A stretch of DNA of 7,701 bases from an uncultured Clostridia bacterium (GTDB taxonomy: Bacteria > Bacillota_A > Clostridia > TANB77 > CAG-508), in contig CANQZT010000071.1 of assembly GCA_947628335.1 (NCBI GenBank), forward strand, positions 1-7,701, given 5' to 3'. Numbering within the stretch: position 1 is the stretch's first letter; each line of letters starts with the position of its first letter. The notes below the pieces were generated by a model that made no database searches, was not told the DNA's origin, and saw only the letters and a list, made by a program, of their open reading frames with translations. Made by a program: the position numbers and the translations under genes. Of this stretch, positions 1 to 7,442 are shown piece after piece.

Positions 1-1
1 A

Positions 2-3000
2 GCAAATACAAAAACTAACGAAATGTACAAATATTTATCAGACATCGAATATAATGAAAAATCAACAGTAGGTTGGGGAAGTATTACATTAGATAGTAAT
101 TTAGAAACGCAATATAACAACGGTCTAATTACATTAATTGTAAATGGAAATAAGAAACAATTTTTAAAAGGTGTATCAGCACATGCTAACTCAACTTTAA
201 TTTATAACATTAGTGAGTATAGCTTTGATAAATTTACTTCATGGATAGGAGTTGATCAAAGCCGTGAAGCTAATGGAAATGGTGTTAAATTTCAAATATA
301 TACATCAAATGATGAAACACTAAATGATGAAACAAAATGGAATTTAAAACAATCATCTAGTAAAGCTTTAAAAGGAACAGATAATGCAGAATTTGTATCC
401 GTAGATCTTGATGGTGCAAAATTTTTAAAATTAGTATGTGACCAAAATGGAAATAACGCATCAGATCATTCTGTATGGGCAGGTGCAAAATTAATAAAAG
501 ATGGTTACGAAGAGCCAGAAGATAAAAAAGTAGAATTTATAAAAACAGTAGAAGAATATGATGCAATTTTAAAAGATTTATCTACAGAGCAACAAATAGG
601 TGAAAAAGAATTAACATTATTACAAAGAGAGTTTGTAAAAAATGTTGGATATGATTTATTACAATCTATTGTAAATCTAGATGAAGGATATAAATATGCT
701 GTAGAATGGTTAATGACAGATAAAGAAAATCTTGAATTATATATTTTAGGTGGAGCTCCAGATGGAGGAAGTTACTATAATTCAATAAAAGAACTTTCTA
801 AATTATTAGCCAAATATGAAGGAGATTTTGATAATGCAGAAGTAACAAATAACAAATGGGATCCAGATTTAACAAAAGGTGAAGTATATAAGAAAATGGT
901 AATCAGTTTATCATTAACTCACGCAACGAAAGTTGGATACTGGGCACAAATTGATGACCCATGTAATAGATCTGATTCGGTAGAACGTTATAAAATATAC
1001 AAAACATTATATGATGGAAATAAATTTAAAGTATCTGAAAATCAAGATCAAACAGATTGGTATGAGGCATTAACAGTAGAAGAAATGCGTTATGTAATGA
1101 ATAATATTACAGACGATGAGGAACTTATTTGGCTTAATGCATATACCCAAAAAAGAATTGATGATGCTCTTGCGGCAAATCCAAAGGCTAACCCAGAGAC
1201 ATATTTGCAACCACATACTTATATAGCATATGTATGGCCAAATTTTGAAAATGAAATTTTCCATGATCCAGATAAAAAGGACGAATGGGATGAACTTTTT
1301 GGTGGAATCTTCACTGAATATGGGGTAACTTATAGTAGTGATGTTGGTCGTCATGTATATAAAGCGTGGATGAGTATGAGAAATGACTATGGAACAGGAG
1401 CAGTTTGTGGTGGTATTTCAAAATTAGGATGCCATATTCGTGCAGCTCATGGTACTCCAGCATCAGTTATATGCCAACCAGGTCATGCAGCAATAGCTTA
1501 TTATAGAAAAAATAATGATGGTAAAGGATATTGGACAATGGATAACGGCATCAACGGTTGGGGACTATCAGGAGCATCTGAAAAAATGCAAGTAAGAATG
1601 CCTTTAGGCTGGGGAAATGAAAAGTTTGTTTCAAATTGGCAAGCATCATACATACATTTATCACAAACAGCTATTAATGATGAGGCAAATCGTGTTGAAG
1701 CTACAAAAATTAATATGACAGCAGATTTATATAAAGATGATACGAATAAACAAGAAGAAACATATAGAAAAGCATTAAAGAAACAAAACTTTAACTTAGA
1801 TTCATGGTGGGGATTAATTCAAGCATATAAAGCTGATGATACAAAGAAAGAAGAGGACTTCTATAACTTAGCAGTTGAAGTTGGAGAAGCACTAAAACCA
1901 TTCCCATTACCAATGAAAGATTTATTAACTCAAATTAAAGATGAATTTACTAGTGTAGATTATAAATTTAGATATGGACTATTAGAAGCAAAACTATTAA
2001 ATGAAGGAAAGGTTTATACATCAACAGATGTAGTTTTACAACCAAGTTATACAAATGATGTTGCTACATATTTACTTGGTCAAATGGATACATCACTTGC
2101 AACTTTCTCATTTGACGGAGAAGATGCAGGAAAAATAGTATTATCAAGTCGTTTTGATGGCAGTGGTATTCGTTGGGAATATAGCTTAGATGGAAAGAAA
2201 ACATGGAAAGAAAAATCATTTAATGCTGAAGAACCTCACAAATTGACTTTATCAGCAGAAGAAATAAAATCAATAACAGCTGAAAATGATATTTGCGTTC
2301 ACGTAGTAGGAACAGACAGAGACAATGATGACAATATATATAAAATAGATATTCTAGAAGGAACACCTTTAAAAGATTTATACGCAAATGATTTAGAAAA
2401 TAGAGTTGTTGGTATAAATATGGAAACATCAGAATGGAGATATAAAGAAACAGATTCTTGGACACCATACAGTGAAGTTACACCTGATTTAACAGGAAAC
2501 AAAAAAATACAAGTAAGAGAAATGCCAGTTGGAACAAAACTTGCAGGACCTGCTTCAGAAATGTTTGAATTTACAGAAGACAATCAACCAGAAGATAGAA
2601 AATATGTAATGGTATCAGAATTATCTATTAAAGATTATTCTAGCCAATCTAAAGATGGAGCAAGACCTTTCTATGCACCTTGTGCAATAGATGGAAATAT
2701 AAATACATTATGGCATACAGATTTTGCAGTAGATGTAAGAACATTAGATAAAAATCCATATATAATTATAGAACTAGACGAACCAAAATATATATCTGCT
2801 TTAGAATTTATACAAACAAAATATAAATTAAAAGATGGTACAATTAGAACAATCGACCCAGACGATATAAAAAATATAACTGTATATGTTGCAGATGAAG
2901 ATGTTGAAAATGTTGAAGGTGAAGAAGGCGAAAACAAGTGGAATGCAGATGAAAAAGAATGGGTAGAAGCAGGAAAATTAGAAAATTGTGGAGAACCATA

Positions 3001-4603
3001 TGGTCAATTAAAAAATATTGAATTTAATGAAAGTATGAAATGTAAATATATAAAAATAGAAGTTAAAAATGATATGATGTTTACATCAATAGCAATGATA
3101 AACTTATTTGAAGATACAACAAAAATTGACAAAACAAAACCAACTGCAGGAATATATTATAGTACAACAGAGCCAACAAGCGAATATGTAATTGCAAAAC
3201 TTGTTAACCCAAGCACAGAAATTGAAATTACAAATAATGGTGGAAGCGATACATATATGTTCAAAAAGAATGGTGAATTTTCATTCGAATTTAAAGATAA
3301 AAATGGAAATGTCGGAAGTGCGCTTGCAAAAGTTACTTGGATAGATGAAGATGGACCAGAAGCAAATGTGGATTATGAATATAACGGTGACAGATTAAGA
3401 ATACTTTTAGATAGCATTAGTGAAGATGTCTATATATTAGATGAAGAAGACAGAAAGGTAAATTACATAGAAGTAGAAGACGATAAAATAAAAGCAATCC
3501 AATTCTTAGATGAAGAAGGTAATGTATATAAAACAGCAGAAGTAGATGAAACAGAAAAAGATGAAGAAAATAAAACATACATGGAAATGAACTATAAAAA
3601 GATTACATATAAAAATACAACTGGAACAGCACCTGAAGTTGATACATATGTAACAACATTAAAAGATGGAGCAGTTGAAAGTGAAGATTTCTTAAATGAA
3701 AATGGTGAAAGTGTAAAAGGGTCATTATCAGAACAAGATAAAGAAGCCTTTAGAAGACTACAACTGATAAAAACAAATCCATTAGAATATACATTTGAAG
3801 ACAGCGGAGATTATCAATTTAAATTCCTAGATAAAGCAAGTAACATAGCATATAAGAGCATAAAAGTAGATTATTTAGAGAATGGTAATGTAATGGCAAG
3901 TGATATTTCTTACGATATTACAAATACAACAAATAAAAATGTTGTAGCAACTATCAATCCATATATACTTAATGGAAAAAATGAAAAATTAAATGTAAAG
4001 GTAGTAAACAAAGATTCAAATTCACATACATTTGAAGATAATGAAACATTTACATTTAAATATAAAGACGAAAAAGATGACGAGGGAGTAGAAGTTAAAG
4101 AACACGAAGCAAAAGTTACATGGATAGATAAAGTATCTCCAACAGCGCAAATTGAATATAGTACAGAAGAAGGTACTGACGGACCTGTTACAGCAACTTT
4201 AGTTGATGAGAGTGAAAAAATCATAGTTACAAACAATAGTACAAATAGACATTATACATTTGATAAAAATGGTACATTCACTTTTGAATTTGAAGATACT
4301 GCTGGAAATAAAGGAACAGCTGTAGCAAAAGTAAATTGGATAAAAGAAAATTCAAATCAACCAAGCAATCCAGATAATCCAGATGATGATGATTATATAA
4401 TAGGAGATGCAAACAATGATGGAAAAATAACAGGAACTGATATTTTATATTTAAAAAGACATTTAATAGCTGGAGATAAAAAAGAATGGATATTGTCACA
4501 AGATAGATTAAGCGCAGTTGATATTAATAAAGATGATAAAATTACTGGAACAGATTTAATACTAATGAAGAGATTGGTATTAAAGTCAGCAAGTGAAGAG
4601 TAA
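2..4603 (+). CDS. Large secreted dockerin protein with NPCBM, transglutaminase-like, F5/8C and Ig-like domains (5' partial)
   Basis: This is probably an extracellular, cohesin-bound protein that binds glycans and may act on protein or peptide bonds. The frame is open through the left edge. The ATG at 23 has no ribosome binding site and sits at the start of the first domain, so the true start and signal peptide lie upstream. Residues below are numbered from that ATG. An NPCBM domain (about 3-165) has the typical YLSDIEY and VGWGSI motifs. A transglutaminase/papain-like domain (about 170-560) has candidate triad C462 (in GAVCGGIS), H488 (in QPGHAAIAYY) and D507 (in YWTMDNG), in the order Cys-His-Asp. 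A TPR-like helical stretch (575-630) and beta-rich segments (680-855) follow. An F5/8 type C domain (about 860-1030) contains AIDGNINTLWHT. Ig-like repeats fill about 1036-1442. An Asn/Pro/Asp linker leads to a type I dockerin (1458-1526) with duplicated calcium loops at 1462-1473 (DANNDGKITGTD) and 1500-1511 (DINKDDKITGTD). The catalytic activity is inferred from motif order only. It is likely cotranscribed with the downstream cohesin gene. Confidence 0.9.
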   Translation, partial: ANTKTNEMYKYLSDIEYNEKSTVGWGSITLDSNLETQYNNGLITLIVNGNKKQFLKGVSAHANSTLIYNISEYSFDKFTSWIGVDQSREANGNGVKFQIYTSNDETLNDETKWNLKQSSSKALKGTDNAEFVSVDLDGAKFLKLVCDQNGNNASDHSVWAGAKLIKDGYEEPEDKKVEFIKTVEEYDAILKDLSTEQQIGEKELTLLQREFVKNVGYDLLQSIVNLDEGYKYAVEWLMTDKENLELYILGGAPDGGSYYNSIKELSKLLAKYEGDFDNAEVTNNKWDPDLTKGEVYKKMVISLSLTHATKVGYWAQIDDPCNRSDSVERYKIYKTLYDGNKFKVSENQDQTDWYEALTVEEMRYVMNNITDDEELIWLNAYTQKRIDDALAANPKANPETYLQPHTYIAYVWPNFENEIFHDPDKKDEWDELFGGIFTEYGVTYSSDVGRHVYKAWMSMRNDYGTGAVCGGISKLGCHIRAAHGTPASVICQPGHAAIAYYRKNNDGKGYWTMDNGINGWGLSGASEKMQVRMPLGWGNEKFVSNWQASYIHLSQTAINDEANRVEATKINMTADLYKDDTNKQEETYRKALKKQNFNLDSWWGLIQAYKADDTKKEEDFYNLAVEVGEALKPFPLPMKDLLTQIKDEFTSVDYKFRYGLLEAKLLNEGKVYTSTDVVLQPSYTNDVATYLLGQMDTSLATFSFDGEDAGKIVLSSRFDGSGIRWEYSLDGKKTWKEKSFNAEEPHKLTLSAEEIKSITAENDICVHVVGTDRDNDDNIYKIDILEGTPLKDLYANDLENRVVGINMETSEWRYKETDSWTPYSEVTPDLTGNKKIQVREMPVGTKLAGPASEMFEFTEDNQPEDRKYVMVSELSIKDYSSQSKDGARPFYAPCAIDGNINTLWHTDFAVDVRTLDKNPYIIIELDEPKYISALEFIQTKYKLKDGTIRTIDPDDIKNITVYVADEDVENVEGEEGENKWNADEKEWVEAGKLENCGEPYGQLKNIEFNESMKCKYIKIEVKNDMMFTSIAMINLFEDTTKIDKTKPTAGIYYSTTEPTSEYVIAKLVNPSTEIEITNNGGSDTYMFKKNGEFSFEFKDKNGNVGSALAKVTWIDEDGPEANVDYEYNGDRLRILLDSISEDVYILDEEDRKVNYIEVEDDKIKAIQFLDEEGNVYKTAEVDETEKDEENKTYMEMNYKKITYKNTTGTAPEVDTYVTTLKDGAVESEDFLNENGESVKGSLSEQDKEAFRRLQLIKTNPLEYTFEDSGDYQFKFLDKASNIAYKSIKVDYLENGNVMASDISYDITNTTNKNVVATINPYILNGKNEKLNVKVVNKDSNSHTFEDNETFTFKYKDEKDDEGVEVKEHEAKVTWIDKVSPTAQIEYSTEEGTDGPVTATLVDESEKIIVTNNSTNRHYTFDKNGTFTFEFEDTAGNKGTAVAKVNWIKENSNQPSNPDNPDDDDYIIGDANNDGKITGTDILYLKRHLIAGDKKEWILSQDRLSAVDINKDDKITGTDLILMKRLVLKSASEE
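3128..4348 (+). repeat. Divergent Ig-like domain repeats within the dockerin protein
   Basis: At least three related protein-level repeats are visible. Copy A is at about 3128-3346, copy B at about 3885-4132 and copy C at 4133-4348. Each has a [K/S]PTA-x-IEYST-like or similar entry strand, a V-[I/V/T]-A-[K/T]-[I/L] strand, a TF-[D/E/K]-[K/D]-N-[G/E]-x-F-x-F-[E/K] core and an exit strand ending in KVTWID or KVNWIK. Between A and B is an acidic section of nearly 180 residues that ends in a similar core (YTFEDSGDYQFKF), suggesting a fourth copy enlarged by an insertion. Such repeats usually act as stalks or spacers that hold binding and catalytic domains away from the anchoring dockerin. They are divergent at DNA level, so they are old rather than recent duplications. 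Confidence 0.7.
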
Positions 4604-4635
4604 TATTTAAATAATGTAAATTAAGGAGAAAGGAT

Positions 4636-5520
4636 ATGAAAAAAAGTATAAAATTTTTTAGTATAGTGTCTATAATTCTAATTGCAATTGTTTTATTTAC
4701 TAGCGAAGTTTATGCAGCAAATGATAGTTTTAAAACAACTTTAAATGTAAACAGCTCTTCAGTAAAAAGAGGAGATAGTATTATAGTTACTATAGGTTTA
4801 AGTGATATTGCCATCGAAAGTGGTGAAAAAGGAATTGGTGCGTATACAGCAAAGATTGATTATGATACTTCTGTTTTAGAATTACAAAGTGAAACAACAA
4901 GTGGTACAAATAATTGGGAAGCACCAGTTTGCGAAGGAAAATTAATTGTAGGAAATACAAAAAAAGGTGATGTTGTAAACACAAAACAAAGTATTGGAAC
5001 AATTACTTTTAAAGTAAAGGAAAATGCAAGTCTTGGAGACACAGTAATAAAATTAACTAATTTCTATGGTTCTAATGCAGTTAATGATATATTAGGAGAA
5101 AGTAGTTCTATTAAGGTTACTATACTAGATGAAAATGGAAATGCAGATGATGGAACAGGAAGTGGAAATGGATCTGGAAACACAGGTGATAATGGAACAG
5201 GAAGTGGAAACGGATCTGGAAATACAGGTGATAATGGAACAGGAAGTGAAAACGGATCTGGAAATGTAGATGATGATGGAACAGGGCTTGGAAACGGAAA
5301 TGTAAATTTAAGTGATGGTGGAAATGATAGTAAAACATCAAATAGTTCAAAATCATCTAGCAATGTAGAAGATTTAAATGCAAATCGCCCAACAATGCTT
5401 CCACAAACAGGACTTTCTTATACAGTATTATTTGTTCTAATTGGTCTAGTTTTATTAATAGCAATTCGTTTATTAATTAAAATAAGAGTAATTAACAAAA
5501 AAATAGGAAGACATGAATAA
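4636..5520 (+). CDS. LPXTG-anchored single-cohesin surface protein
   Basis: This 294-residue protein is probably a wall-bound receptor for dockerin proteins. A signal peptide is clear: KK near the start, a hydrophobic core at residues 7-21, and likely cleavage after VYA (27). A cohesin domain follows at about 32-168. It has an opening strand rich in V/S (LNVNSSSVKRGDSIIVTI), the GIGAYTAKIDYDTSVLEL strand pair typical of cohesins, and a late GTITFKVKENA strand. A low-complexity Gly/Asn/Ser/Asp linker (about 170-225) is built from 14-residue repeats. The C-terminus has a sortase signal: LPQTG at 255-259, a hydrophobic span at about 262-283 and a basic tail. The start is set by AAGGAG at 4623-4628, 7 bases before ATG. 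Only 32 bases separate it from the dockerin gene with no terminator between, so one operon is likely. A single cohesin makes it an anchoring protein, not a multi-site scaffoldin. Pairing with the neighbouring dockerin is inferred from adjacency. Confidence 0.93.
   Translation: MKKSIKFFSIVSIILIAIVLFTSEVYAANDSFKTTLNVNSSSVKRGDSIIVTIGLSDIAIESGEKGIGAYTAKIDYDTSVLELQSETTSGTNNWEAPVCEGKLIVGNTKKGDVVNTKQSIGTITFKVKENASLGDTVIKLTNFYGSNAVNDILGESSSIKVTILDENGNADDGTGSGNGSGNTGDNGTGSGNGSGNTGDNGTGSENGSGNVDDDGTGLGNGNVNLSDGGNDSKTSNSSKSSSNVEDLNANRPTMLPQTGLSYTVLFVLIGLVLLIAIRLLIKIRVINKKIGRHE
5152..5319 (+). repeat. 42-bp tandem repeat (three clear units plus one degenerate) in the cohesin protein linker
   Basis: Units lie at 5152-5193, 5194-5235 and 5236-5277, with a degenerate fourth at 5278-5319. 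The first two differ at only two positions by eye, and the third changes its end. Each unit encodes 14 residues of the type GTGSGNGSGNTGDN. The repeat is in frame (42 = 14 codons), so gain or loss of units would change the length of the flexible arm between the cohesin and the wall anchor without breaking the gene. Confidence 0.9.
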
Positions 5521-5563
5521 TAGATAGTAAAAGTTATTAACACGAGTAAATAAAATATTTTTA

Positions 5564-5606
5564 AAATAAATAGGTGAAAAAATTTTTTCACTTATTTATT
5601 TTTTTT
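5564..5606 (+). terminator. Intrinsic terminator after the cohesin gene
   Basis: A long AT-rich hairpin has left arm 5564-5581 and right arm 5584-5601. It pairs over 18 positions with one G-T wobble (AGGTGAAAAA against TTTTTCACTT in the inner part). A run of T follows to 5606. It lies 43 bases after the stop of the cohesin gene and separates the surface cassette from the recombinase module. The A-rich stretch on the other side might also let it stop transcription from the opposite direction. Confidence 0.88.
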
Positions 5607-5629
5607 AGAAACCGTAAATATATTTTATT

Positions 5630-5637
5630 GAGGTGAT
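5630..5637 (+). promoter_or_regulatory. Ribosome binding site that fixes a TTG start
   Basis: GAGGTGAT is a strong Shine-Dalgarno match ending four bases before TTG at 5642-5644. No ATG lies at a suitable distance. The in-frame GTG at 5633 lies inside the ribosome binding site itself, so TTG is the only sensible start for the small ORF downstream. Confidence 0.7.
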
Positions 5638-5641
5638 AATT

Positions 5642-5770
5642 TTGGAAATAAATATTAAAGAAAATTATTCAAAAGATGGAAAAGATATATTGCAACTGGT
5701 TCAAGAATGGATAAATGAAAATATGTTATTGTTAAATGAAATGTCTAATTTAGAAAGTTCAAAGGAATAG
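5642..5770 (+). CDS. Small hypothetical protein (42 aa) upstream of the recombinase
   Basis: I do not recognise this family. The ORF starts at TTG behind a strong ribosome binding site and ends at TAG 5768-5770, five bases before the recombinase ATG, so the two are probably translationally coupled. The product begins MEINIKENYSKDGKD and continues as a probable amphipathic helix (ILQLVQEWINENMLLLNEM), ending in a short polar tail. It has no signal peptide, cysteines or obvious DNA-binding motif. The tight coupling suggests a helper of the recombinase, such as a partner, directionality factor or regulator, but nothing in the sequence proves this. It could also be a leader peptide that sets recombinase translation. 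Confidence 0.6.
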   Translation: MEINIKENYSKDGKDILQLVQEWINENMLLLNEMSNLESSKE

Positions 5771-5775
5771 GTGAG

Positions 5776-7380
5776 ATGATGAATGATTTATATAATAGCT
5801 ATTTTAAAGAAATTAAGGATATGGTCTGGAATGTTGGAATATATGTAAGGTTATCAAGAGAAGATGAAAAAGATGCAAATTATAGAGGAGAATCTGAAAG
5901 TATAGAAAATCAAATTAAATTTTTAAAACAAGTTGTAAAAACTAATAATTGGAATTTAGTAAATGTATATAAAGATGATGGATATACAGGAACAAACTTT
6001 AAAAGACCAGGTTTTATGAAAATGCTAAATGATATAGAAAAAGGTTTAATAAATTTAGTGATTACAAAAGATTTATCAAGACTTGGTAGAGATTACATTG
6101 AAACTGGAGAGTATGTAGAAAAAATTTTTCCTCAAAAATGTATTAGATATATAGCAGTAAATGACAATGTTGATACTTTTGATGCAAGAAATGCAAATAA
6201 TGATATTACACCTTTTAAATCGGTTATGAATGATATGTATACAAAAGATATTTCTAATAAAGTTAGAACAGCATTACAAACAAAAGCATTTCAAGGAGAA
6301 TGTATTAAAGCATTTTTACCATATGGATATACAAAGGATATTAACAATAAGAATAAAATAATTATAGATGAAAATGTTTCAGATAATGTAAGGCTAATTT
6401 TTAATTTATACATATCAGGAAAAAGTAAATCTCAAATTGCAAAAATTTTAAACGACAAAAAAATAATAACACCTTTAAAATATAAAAAAGAAAATACAAA
6501 TTATGCAAATCCAAATTCTAATGCTACTTATACTTGGAATGCAACAGTAATAAACAAGATATTAAGAGATAGAATTTATATAGGAGATTTAGTACAATTA
6601 AAATACACAAAAGTAAATTATAAAATACAAAAGGTGATAAAAAGACCAGAAGACCAAAATGTAATAATTTCAAATAATCATCAAGCAATTATAGATAAAC
6701 AGAGTTTTGACACTGTTCAGGAAATGCTCGATAAAAAAGCTAATGAGTTTAATTATTGTAACAGAAAAAGACATTTATTGAGTGGTTTGGTTTTTTGCAA
6801 ATGTGGAAGCAGAATTTCATACAATTTAAATCATGGAAAAGTTTTTCGATGTATTTGTTCTAGTTATAAAAAATATGGAAATAAGTTTTGCCATAATATA
6901 CATTTAAAAGAAAGTGAACTTATAGAAAATGTGAATAAATCATTAAGAACAAATATTGAAACATATTTAAATATGGGTAAATTAGATTATGTATCTATTT
7001 TAAATTTAGATAGGAATATTAATGAAAATGAGCAAAACATGATAAAGCAAAGAATTGATAGATTGTATAAGCTAATTAACAAGTTATATGAGGATAAGAT
7101 ATCTGGTATTATTTCTGAGGATACATTTGCAGTATTAATAAAAAATTATGAAAATGAAAAGTTGCGATATGAGGAAAAAATAAAACAATTCAATAAAGAA
7201 AAATATAATGTAACACAAGAAGCATTAGAGGAAAAAATAAAAGCAGAAAATTATATGAAAGAGCTAATAAAATTTGATAATATAAATTATGATAATAGAA
7301 GTTTAGTATTTAAATTGATAGATAAAATAATAATTGATGATAGAACAATAACTATCAATTATAAGTTTAAACTACAATAA
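5776..7380 (+). CDS. Large serine recombinase (SpoIVCA/TnpX-like site-specific recombinase)
   Basis: This 534-residue enzyme cuts and rejoins DNA at attachment sites through a serine-DNA link. The resolvase catalytic domain (about 18-165) has YVRLSRED with likely nucleophile S27 and R25. DGYTGTNFKRPGF follows, and KDLSRLGRD supplies R102 and R105, matching the two arginines of the DLSRLGR motif. A recombinase domain (about 180-280) starts at PYGYTKD. A zinc-ribbon (about 335-375) uses cysteines among C341, C343, C359, C361 and C372. A Lys/Glu-rich coiled coil spans about 410-500. The length is normal for the family and the gene is intact. The first zinc knuckle is C-x-C (FCKCGSRI) rather than the common C-x-x-C. 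ATG at 5776 follows AAAGGA (5761-5766). ATG at 5821 is a possible shorter start just before the catalytic domain. Its stop lies 32 bases from a cotJB remnant, so it probably mobilised the DNA inserted there. No terminator is seen between it and cotJC, so read-through into cotJC is possible. Confidence 0.95.
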   Translation: MMNDLYNSYFKEIKDMVWNVGIYVRLSREDEKDANYRGESESIENQIKFLKQVVKTNNWNLVNVYKDDGYTGTNFKRPGFMKMLNDIEKGLINLVITKDLSRLGRDYIETGEYVEKIFPQKCIRYIAVNDNVDTFDARNANNDITPFKSVMNDMYTKDISNKVRTALQTKAFQGECIKAFLPYGYTKDINNKNKIIIDENVSDNVRLIFNLYISGKSKSQIAKILNDKKIITPLKYKKENTNYANPNSNATYTWNATVINKILRDRIYIGDLVQLKYTKVNYKIQKVIKRPEDQNVIISNNHQAIIDKQSFDTVQEMLDKKANEFNYCNRKRHLLSGLVFCKCGSRISYNLNHGKVFRCICSSYKKYGNKFCHNIHLKESELIENVNKSLRTNIETYLNMGKLDYVSILNLDRNINENEQNMIKQRIDRLYKLINKLYEDKISGIISEDTFAVLIKNYENEKLRYEEKIKQFNKEKYNVTQEALEEKIKAENYMKELIKFDNINYDNRSLVFKLIDKIIIDDRTITINYKFKLQ

Positions 7381-7395
7381 AATTAACTTATAATT
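7357..7395 (+). repeat. 11-bp perfect inverted repeat over the end of the recombinase gene
   Basis: AATTATAAGTT at 7357-7367 is the exact reverse complement of AACTTATAATT at 7385-7395, with 17 bases between. The left arm is inside the last codons of the recombinase and the right arm is just past its stop. No T-run follows (TCCCC comes next), so it is a poor intrinsic terminator. The right arm is also part of the dyad spanning the cotJB junction, which suggests a protein-binding motif. Confidence 0.55.
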
Positions 7396-7441
7396 TCCCC
7401 AACATGAACTAAGGGTGGCCATGGGAAAGGGGGAATTATTA
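7388..7441. other. Candidate recombinase attachment site (hybrid att) at the cotJB junction
   Basis: Two 13-base arms, TTATAATTTCCCC at 7388-7400 and GGGGGAATTATTA at 7429-7441, match as inverted repeats at 11 of 13 positions. Their centre falls between 7414 and 7415, right where the cotJB remnant begins (7413). A site of about 50 bp with imperfect arms and a short non-palindromic centre is what large serine recombinases use. The left half would come from the element and the right half from the cotJB/cotJC boundary. The exact crossover dinucleotide cannot be fixed from one junction; it should lie around 7413-7418. Confidence 0.5.
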
Positions 7442-7442
7442 A
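7413..7442 (+). pseudogene. cotJB: 3' remnant of cotJB (last nine codons), rest missing from the window
   Basis: Reading GGG TGG CCA TGG GAA and onward gives GWPWERGNY followed by TAA at 7440-7442. CotJB, a spore-coat protein encoded between cotJA and cotJC, characteristically ends in a PWPWE-like motif. Here WPWE stands in frame with a stop that overlaps the cotJC ATG as TAATG, the kind of coupled junction expected inside an operon. The codon just upstream is TAA (7410-7412), and nothing like the CotJB body is found in the 7.4 kb before it. The gene is therefore cut right before its final motif, next to the recombinase. It may be rejoined by excision or be permanently broken. The identification rests on a short peptide plus its exact position before cotJC. 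Confidence 0.75.
7423..7433 (+). promoter_or_regulatory. cotJC ribosome binding site inside the cotJB tail
   Basis: GGGAAAGGGGG ends eight bases before the cotJC ATG at 7442. It doubles as the codons for the end of WPWERG in the cotJB remnant and overlaps the right arm of the candidate attachment site. Insertion therefore leaves the cotJC translation signal intact while cutting off whatever promoter lay upstream of cotJA or cotJB. Confidence 0.75.

Noticed and set aside
23..25. ATG at 23 as the true start of the dockerin protein
   Set aside because: There is no ribosome binding site, the frame is open to the window edge, and the protein needs a signal peptide that is not present after this ATG. 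The gene almost surely starts upstream.
1070..5363. Open frames of 60-108 codons on the - strand
   Set aside because: They lie antisense to convincing domains, have no supporting ribosome binding sites, and their Leu/Phe/His/Ser-rich low-complexity products mirror the A-rich and repeat-rich + strand.
5593..5627. Possible sigma E/K-like or vegetative promoter before the small ORF (CGTAAATA at 5613-5620, TATATT just after)
   Set aside because: The -10-like match is weak and the upstream box would lie inside the terminator stem. In DNA this AT-rich such matches are expected by chance. A promoter is probably nearby but cannot be placed.
5642..5770. The small ORF as the missing 5' part of cotJB or as cotJA
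   Set aside because: The peptide shows none of the CotJB features such as an LDTHP-like stretch or the aromatic C-terminal region, and it is not in frame continuity with the WPWE tail.
7388..7441. The junction dyad as a transcription terminator
   Set aside because: The loop would be 28 bases and no T-run follows. The right arm is also the cotJC ribosome binding region.
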